Source: Halomonas sp. TA22
GTDB lineage: Bacteria > Pseudomonadota > Gammaproteobacteria > Pseudomonadales > Halomonadaceae
Direction of reading: 5' to 3'
Length of the DNA: 64,000 nucleotides
Assembly: GCF_013009075.1 (NCBI RefSeq)
Contig: NZ_CP053108.1
Coordinates: 2,170,001-2,234,000 of the forward strand
Shown: positions 60,043 to 64,000 of the stretch, one piece after another
Layout of the letters: each line of letters begins with the position of its first letter
Numbering within the stretch: position 1 is the first letter of the stretch
Notes under the pieces: model-generated
Seen by the model: the letters and a program-made list of their open reading frames with translations, nothing else
The model's database searches: none
Told to the model about the DNA's origin: nothing
Program-made: the position numbers and the translations under genes

Positions 60043-60456
60043 TCACCGTGTAGGTGACAGCGGCATGTCCTGAGAGGGGGGAGCTGCCGGCCGCTTGCGA
60101 ACGTCCTTTTCCAGACGCCGCCACATGCCTGAAAGTTGGCGATGTAGGGTGGCGTTATCCAGCTCATGTACGCCTCGCCGCGAAAGGACAACGATATCCA
60201 CTGCGGGGAGGCGATGCTGCCGAAGACGAATCGATTCGCGAACGAGTCGCTTGAGGCGGTTGCGGTCTACGGCACGCTTGACATTCTTCTTGCTGAACAC
60301 AAGGCCGACTCGGGGAGCCTCCAGGCCGTTATCGCAAGCCAGGGCCAGTAATCCCTTACCGTGTACCTTGTGTGCAGCATGATCGAAAACGTGCCGGTAC
60401 TCTCCGGCGTTCAGCAGTCGCAGGCGCCGAGGAAATCCCAGACAGGACACACGCAA
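60043..60456 (-). CDS. rnpA: Ribonuclease P protein component
   Basis: Protein subunit of RNase P, which matures tRNA 5' ends (137 aa). The RNA-binding RNR motif is complete: FSKKNVKRAVDRNRLKRLVRESIR. VDIVVLSRRGV marks the central strand. The C-terminal tail after residue 115 (VRKRPAAPPSQDMPLSPTR) is longer than in E. coli. The start is TTG at 60456, only 7 bases after the rpmH stop; GTG at 60450 is possible. It is coupled to rpmH. Confidence 0.95.
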   Translation of the reverse strand: MRVSCLGFPRRLRLLNAGEYRHVFDHAAHKVHGKGLLALACDNGLEAPRVGLVFSKKNVKRAVDRNRLKRLVRESIRLRQHRLPAVDIVVLSRRGVHELDNATLHRQLSGMWRRLEKDVRKRPAAPPSQDMPLSPTR

Positions 60457-60463
60457 TCCGAGA

Positions 60464-60598
60464 TCAGGCGCTCAGACGCTTGCGACCCTTGGCGCGACGA
60501 CGCGCCAGGACGGCACGACCGTTCTTGGTGGCCATGCGGGCACGGAAGCCGTGCACGCGCTTGCGCTTGAGAACGCTAGGTTGAAAGGTGCGTTTCAT
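60464..60598 (-). CDS. rpmH: 50S ribosomal protein L34
   Basis: Very small, highly basic ribosomal protein of 44 aa, the exact family length. It starts [18 protein letters not shown] and ends [10 protein letters not shown], with the conserved [16 protein letters not shown] middle. ATG at 60598, stop at 60464-60466. It is the first gene of the rpmH-rnpA operon and borders oriC; its promoter is seen at 60696-60724. Confidence 0.98.
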   Translation of the reverse strand: MKRTFQPSVLKRKRVHGFRARMATKNGRAVLARRRAKGRKRLSA

Positions 60599-60695
60599 AA
60601 CGATTGATTCCCACGTGGTTAATTGGACTGAACGTCAATGGTGAGGCGCCCTGGCTCCGGCGGGGAACCTGGGGTGATTCGGCTCAAGACCGGAA

Positions 60696-60724
60696 ATTCT
60701 AGAGAATTCGGCGCCTCGGTGCAA
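60696..60724 (-). promoter_or_regulatory. Promoter of rpmH-rnpA
   Basis: On the minus strand: -35-like TTGCAC (60724-60719), 17-base spacer, -10 TAGAAT (60701-60696), about 98 bases before the rpmH start. The -10 matches consensus at five of six positions, the -35 at three. Confidence 0.5.
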
Positions 60725-61025
60725 TTTTTCCTGTCGCTTTAGGGTAGCTATTTGCATCGAAAGGGAAGGCAAGCGGCTGACTCGCTGACATAAGCTTCTC
60801 GCGGCAGCCGTCCGCTGACAAGGTATGCTTGTTTTCAAATATGTGGATAACCTTTGTAAGTTTTTGCCTATTTCTTTTTAAAACAATTAATTGGCTCTGT
60901 TTTAGATTACATGGGATTGTTGATAACAGTGACGCCAATTATTGGTCACCTGAAAGGGTGCGATGATCGCAGGAAAATGAATCCATGAGGCTTGAGTTTT
61001 CCACAGCGAGGCGAGGCGCCGGCTG

Positions 61026-61056
61026 TGTGGATAACTCGACCCTTGAGCGATACAAT
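61026..61056 (+). promoter_or_regulatory. dnaA promoter with overlapping DnaA box
   Basis: A -10 TACAAT (61051-61056) lies 34 bases before the dnaA start. A perfect DnaA box (61026-61034) covers the -35 position (61028-61033), which itself has a poor sequence. This arrangement suggests that DnaA represses its own gene. Confidence 0.55.
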
Positions 61057-61089
61057 ATTCGGCCATTCGTCAACGCAAGGTGAGGTCGC

Positions 61090-62568
61090 GTGTCGGTCGC
61101 TCTTTGGCAAGAATGTCTCAAATACCTGCAGGACGAGTTGAGCTCGCAACAGTTCAATACCTGGATCCGCCCCTTGCAAGCCGAGGTGGGCGATACCAAC
61201 GAGCTCTGCCTGCTGGCACCCAACCGCTTCGTGCGGGATTGGGTGAGCGACAAGTATGTCAAGAGAATCAATGAGCTGCTCAGAGAGCTCGCACCTGCTA
61301 AACCGCTCAAGGTCTCTCTGGCGGTAGGTAGTCGGCGTGCCTCGACGGCACCTCAACCCCGCGACCTAGGCCATCCCGTATCGGCAGGCGCGAGACAGTC
61401 GGTTTCAGCTGCGGTACAAACCGCGTCGCGTACCGATGACGGTGAAGAGCGCGAGGTCGACCAGCTTCGTGAAGAGGGCGGCTCGAAGGCGCCTGGCCGA
61501 GGCGGTGCCAATCAGCGCCAGGTGCAAGTCGAGGGGAGCCTCAAGCACCAGAGTAGCCTGAACCCCAACTTCACCTTCGACACCTTCGTTGAGGGCAAGT
61601 CGAACCAGTTGGCCCGAGCGGCATCGCGTCAGGTATCGGAGAATCCCGGAGGCGCCTACAATCCGCTGTTTCTCTATGGTGGCGTTGGCTTGGGCAAGAC
61701 CCACCTGATGCATGCGGTGGGCAATCAGCTTGCCAGCCGGCGCGAGAACGCCAAGGTGGTCTACCTACACTCGGAACGCTTCGTTGCCGACATGGTAAAG
61801 GCGCTCCAGCTCAACGCCATCAATGACTTCAAACGTTTCTACCGCAGTGTCGATGCCCTGTTGATCGATGATATCCAATTCTTCGCTGGTAAGGAGCGCT
61901 CCCAGGAAGAGTTCTTCCACACCTTCAATGCGCTGCTCGAAGGTGGTCAACAGATGATTCTGACTTCCGACCGATATCCCAAGGAAATCAATGGTGTAGA
62001 GGAAAGGCTCAAGTCTCGCTTCGGGTGGGGACTGACGGTGGCGATCGAGCCGCCGGAGCTCGAGACGCGGGTAGCGATCCTGATGAAGAAGGCCGATCAG
62101 GCCAAGGTAGATCTGCCTCACGATGCCGCGTTCTTCATCGCCCAGAAGATCCGCTCCAACGTGCGTGAGCTTGAAGGTGCACTGAAGAAGGTAATCGCTG
62201 ACTCGCACTTCATGGGCAAACCGATCACGCAGGATTTCATTCGAGAGTCGTTGAAGGATCTGCTGGCCCTGCAGGACAAGCAGGTCGGGGTAGATAACAT
62301 CCAGCGAACGGTCGCCGAGTACTACAAGATCAAGCTGTCGGACCTGCTCTCCAAGCGTCGTTCGCGTTCGGTGGCGCGCCCTCGCCAGGTCGCCATGGCA
62401 CTCGCCAAGGAGCTGACCAATCACAGTCTGCCCGAGATTGGCGATGCGTTCGGTGGTCGCGATCACACCACGGTCCTGCACGCCTGCCGCAAGGTGCAAT
62501 CATTGAAGGAAGAGAGCGCGGACATCCGCGAGGACTACAAGAATCTGCTGCGGTTGCTTACCAGTTGA
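61090..62568 (+). CDS. dnaA: Chromosomal replication initiator DnaA
   Basis: AAA+ initiator that binds DnaA boxes and opens oriC (492 aa). Domain I (residues 1-75; [25 protein letters not shown]) binds helicase and regulators. A linker domain II of about 80 residues (about 80-158) is rich in charged and small residues. Domain III has Walker [10 protein letters not shown] (197-205) and Walker [10 protein letters not shown] near 257. Domain IV carries the DNA-binding signature [15 protein letters not shown] near 456-470. The start is GTG at 61090 after AAGGTGAGG, and this low-efficiency codon is common for dnaA. dnaN follows after 46 bases. Confidence 0.98.
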   Translation: MSVALWQECLKYLQDELSSQQFNTWIRPLQAEVGDTNELCLLAPNRFVRDWVSDKYVKRINELLRELAPAKPLKVSLAVGSRRASTAPQPRDLGHPVSAGARQSVSAAVQTASRTDDGEEREVDQLREEGGSKAPGRGGANQRQVQVEGSLKHQSSLNPNFTFDTFVEGKSNQLARAASRQVSENPGGAYNPLFLYGGVGLGKTHLMHAVGNQLASRRENAKVVYLHSERFVADMVKALQLNAINDFKRFYRSVDALLIDDIQFFAGKERSQEEFFHTFNALLEGGQQMILTSDRYPKEINGVEERLKSRFGWGLTVAIEPPELETRVAILMKKADQAKVDLPHDAAFFIAQKIRSNVRELEGALKKVIADSHFMGKPITQDFIRESLKDLLALQDKQVGVDNIQRTVAEYYKIKLSDLLSKRRSRSVARPRQVAMALAKELTNHSLPEIGDAFGGRDHTTVLHACRKVQSLKEESADIREDYKNLLRLLTS

Positions 62569-62614
62569 TCGCAACGCAAGCTATCGAAACTTCTGGATCT
62601 AGAGTGGAGCCCAC

Positions 62615-63718
62615 ATGAAATTTTCCATCTCCCGCGAAGCCTTGCTGCGCCCATTAACGCTGGTGGCGGGCGTGGTCGAGCGGCGTCAGACGCTGCCCGT
62701 GCTTTCCAATGTGCTGATTCAGGTTCAGGACCATCAGCTGGCGTTGACGGGTACCGACCTCGAGGTCGAGCTGATCGGACGTACCGCGCCCGCCCAGGTG
62801 GAGGAGCCGGGTTCGGCAACGGTACCGGCTCGCAAGCTGATGGATATCTGCAAATCGCTGCCGGAGCAAGCCGAGATCAGCTTCGCGCTGGAGGAGGGTC
62901 GAGCGGTACTGCGTAGCGGTCGGTCGCGTTTTACCCTCTCGACCCTGCCGGTCGCGGAGTTTCCCAATATCGAGGATAGCCAGGGCAGCGTCGAACTCAG
63001 TCTGCCCCGGGGTACGCTCAAGCACCTGATCGACTCCACCTCGTTTGCCATGGCACAGCAGGATGTTCGCTACTATCTCAACGGTATGCTGCTCGAGCTT
63101 CGCTCCAACCTGGTGAGAACCGTGGCGACCGACGGACACCGTCTTGCCGTGTGTTCACGCTCGGCGGACATCGAGATCGAGCCGGCACAGAAGCTGATCA
63201 TCCCCCGCAAGGGAGTGCTCGAGCTGGTTCGCCTCCTTGATGACAGCGACGAGCCCGTGAGTCTGACGATCGGTGCCAGCCATGTGCGAGCGCATACCGG
63301 TGATTTTACCTTCACCTCCAAGCTGGTCGACGGCAAATTTCCCGACTATGAGCGTGTGGTTCCGCGCGGTGGCGACAAGGTCTTCATCGCCGAGCGTGCC
63401 GAGCTCCGCCAGGTGCTGTCGCGCACGTCGATCCTCTCCAACGAGAAGTACCGCGGCGTGCGTCTGCACCTCGAAGAGGGCAATCTGCGCGTGATGGCCA
63501 ACAATCCAGAGCAGGAGGAGGCCGAGGAGAATGTGGCGATCGAATATAGCGGTGCCGCTATGGAGATTGGTTTCAATGTGGGCTATCTCATTGATGTTCT
63601 TGGTGTTTTGTCGGAAGATCGGGTTCAGATGACATTAGCGGACCCGAACAGCAGTGCGCTGATGGAGGAGCCGGGCGGTGGCGATGCCATGTACGTGGTC
63701 ATGCCGATGCGCCTTTGA
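62615..63718 (+). CDS. dnaN: DNA polymerase III beta sliding clamp
   Basis: Ring-shaped processivity factor of the replicative polymerase (367 aa, three repeated clamp domains). It starts MKFSISREALLRPLTLVAGVVERRQTLPVLSNVLIQ and ends in the conserved hydrophobic-pocket and C-terminal segment GGGDAMYVVMPMRL. ATG at 62615 has GGAG five bases upstream. It lies between dnaA and recF in the standard origin-proximal order. Confidence 0.98.
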   Translation: MKFSISREALLRPLTLVAGVVERRQTLPVLSNVLIQVQDHQLALTGTDLEVELIGRTAPAQVEEPGSATVPARKLMDICKSLPEQAEISFALEEGRAVLRSGRSRFTLSTLPVAEFPNIEDSQGSVELSLPRGTLKHLIDSTSFAMAQQDVRYYLNGMLLELRSNLVRTVATDGHRLAVCSRSADIEIEPAQKLIIPRKGVLELVRLLDDSDEPVSLTIGASHVRAHTGDFTFTSKLVDGKFPDYERVVPRGGDKVFIAERAELRQVLSRTSILSNEKYRGVRLHLEEGNLRVMANNPEQEEAEENVAIEYSGAAMEIGFNVGYLIDVLGVLSEDRVQMTLADPNSSALMEEPGGGDAMYVVMPMRL

Positions 63719-63785
63719 GCGTTTCGCTTAAGCCTCCCTCCAGGGGCGTCCCCAGTGGGTGCCCCCAATCCCGGGACCTCCTCCC

Positions 63786-64000
63786 ATGACGCTTCGCAAG
63801 ACGCTTGACCGTCTCTCCCTGATTGGTCTTCGCAACCTGGCTCCTCTGGAGATGCGCCCCCTTGACTGTATCAATCTGATCGTTGGGGACAATGGCAGTG
63901 GCAAGACCAGCCTGCTTGAGGGCATACACGTGCTCGGAATGGGACGCTCGTTTCGAACTCAGCAGCTCAAGCATGCCATTGCCCATGATGCTGATGTCAT
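63786..64000 (+). CDS. recF: DNA replication and repair protein RecF, 3' end cut by window
   Basis: SMC-like ATPase that loads RecA at gapped DNA. Only the first 71 residues are visible: the strand LSLIGLRNLAPLEMRPLD, Walker A GDNGSGKTS (about residues 38-46) and the segment GIHVLGMGRSFRTQQL. ATG at 63786 follows dnaN by 67 bases. The rest lies to the right of the window. Confidence 0.95.
   Translation, partial: MTLRKTLDRLSLIGLRNLAPLEMRPLDCINLIVGDNGSGKTSLLEGIHVLGMGRSFRTQQLKHAIAHDADV

Larger units (their letters stand above)
60599..61089. other. oriC: Replication origin oriC region (rpmH-dnaA)
   Basis: 491 bases without a gene between divergent rpmH and dnaA, the classical bacterial origin site. 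DnaA boxes: perfect TGTGGATAA at 60842-60850 and 61026-61034, TTTTCCACA at 60997-61005, and near-match TGTTGATAA at 60918-60926. An AT-rich stretch at about 60855-60912, containing a TTTCTTTTTAAAACAATTAA run, is the likely unwinding element between the first two boxes. The left part, 60599-60725, holds the rpmH promoter and leader. Confidence 0.85.

Overview
The window is a 64-kb piece of GC-rich gammaproteobacterial chromosome around the replication origin. Protein sequences and gene order (dnaA-dnaN-recF, rpmH-rnpA-yidC-mnmE, mnmG-rsmG-parA-parB-atpIBEFHAGDC, glmU-glmR-glmS, trpI/trpBA) point to the Oceanospirillales/Pseudomonadales side of the class, most like Halomonas or a close relative. 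That placement is from recall, not a search. No rRNA, tRNA, CRISPR array, prophage, insertion sequence or defence island could be recognised.

Layout. 0-3 kb: the end of a peptide/nickel-type ABC transporter operon (permease cut by the window edge, then two ATPases). 3-6 kb: trpI divergent from trpBA. 6-13 kb, minus strand: cysZ and the phosphate block pstS-pstC-pstA-pstB-phoU, with unusually large PstC and PstA and a strong Pho box inside the block, between pstS and pstC. 13-18 kb: a thioesterase, an orphan Tat-exported TRAP binding protein, uvrD and hexR. 18-24.6 kb: an accessory patch of small stand-alone genes (YecE, histone-deacetylase-like, DUF1826, PaiB, GNATs, rhodanese, MocR). Three of these carry frame-disrupting lesions within 3 kb. 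24.6-30.7 kb, minus strand: glmS-glmR, glmU, apbE, uppP (cell-wall precursor supply). 30.8-44 kb, minus strand: mgtE, the complete ATP synthase operon with a visible promoter and terminator, then parB, parA, rsmG, mnmG. 44-56.7 kb: a block that separates mnmG from mnmE, holding erpA, argC, a ClC channel, hemJ, thiD, hemL, a CsgD-like regulator, rdgB, hemW, an OmpA-like lipoprotein, rlmJ and a glutamate-symporter-like carrier. 56.8-60.6 kb, minus strand: mnmE, yidC, rnpA, rpmH, with yidD missing from its usual place. 60.6-64 kb: oriC, dnaA, dnaN and the start of recF.

The most interesting feature is that two separate intergenic regions look like replication origins. One is the expected rpmH-dnaA region (60.6-61.1 kb). 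The other is a 539-bp AT-rich, DnaA-box-rich region beside mnmG (44.0-44.5 kb), the site where enterobacteria keep oriC. A third small cluster of DnaA-box-like sites lies just upstream of hemL. No clearly new multi-gene system was found; the rest of the window is mostly ordinary core chromosome.
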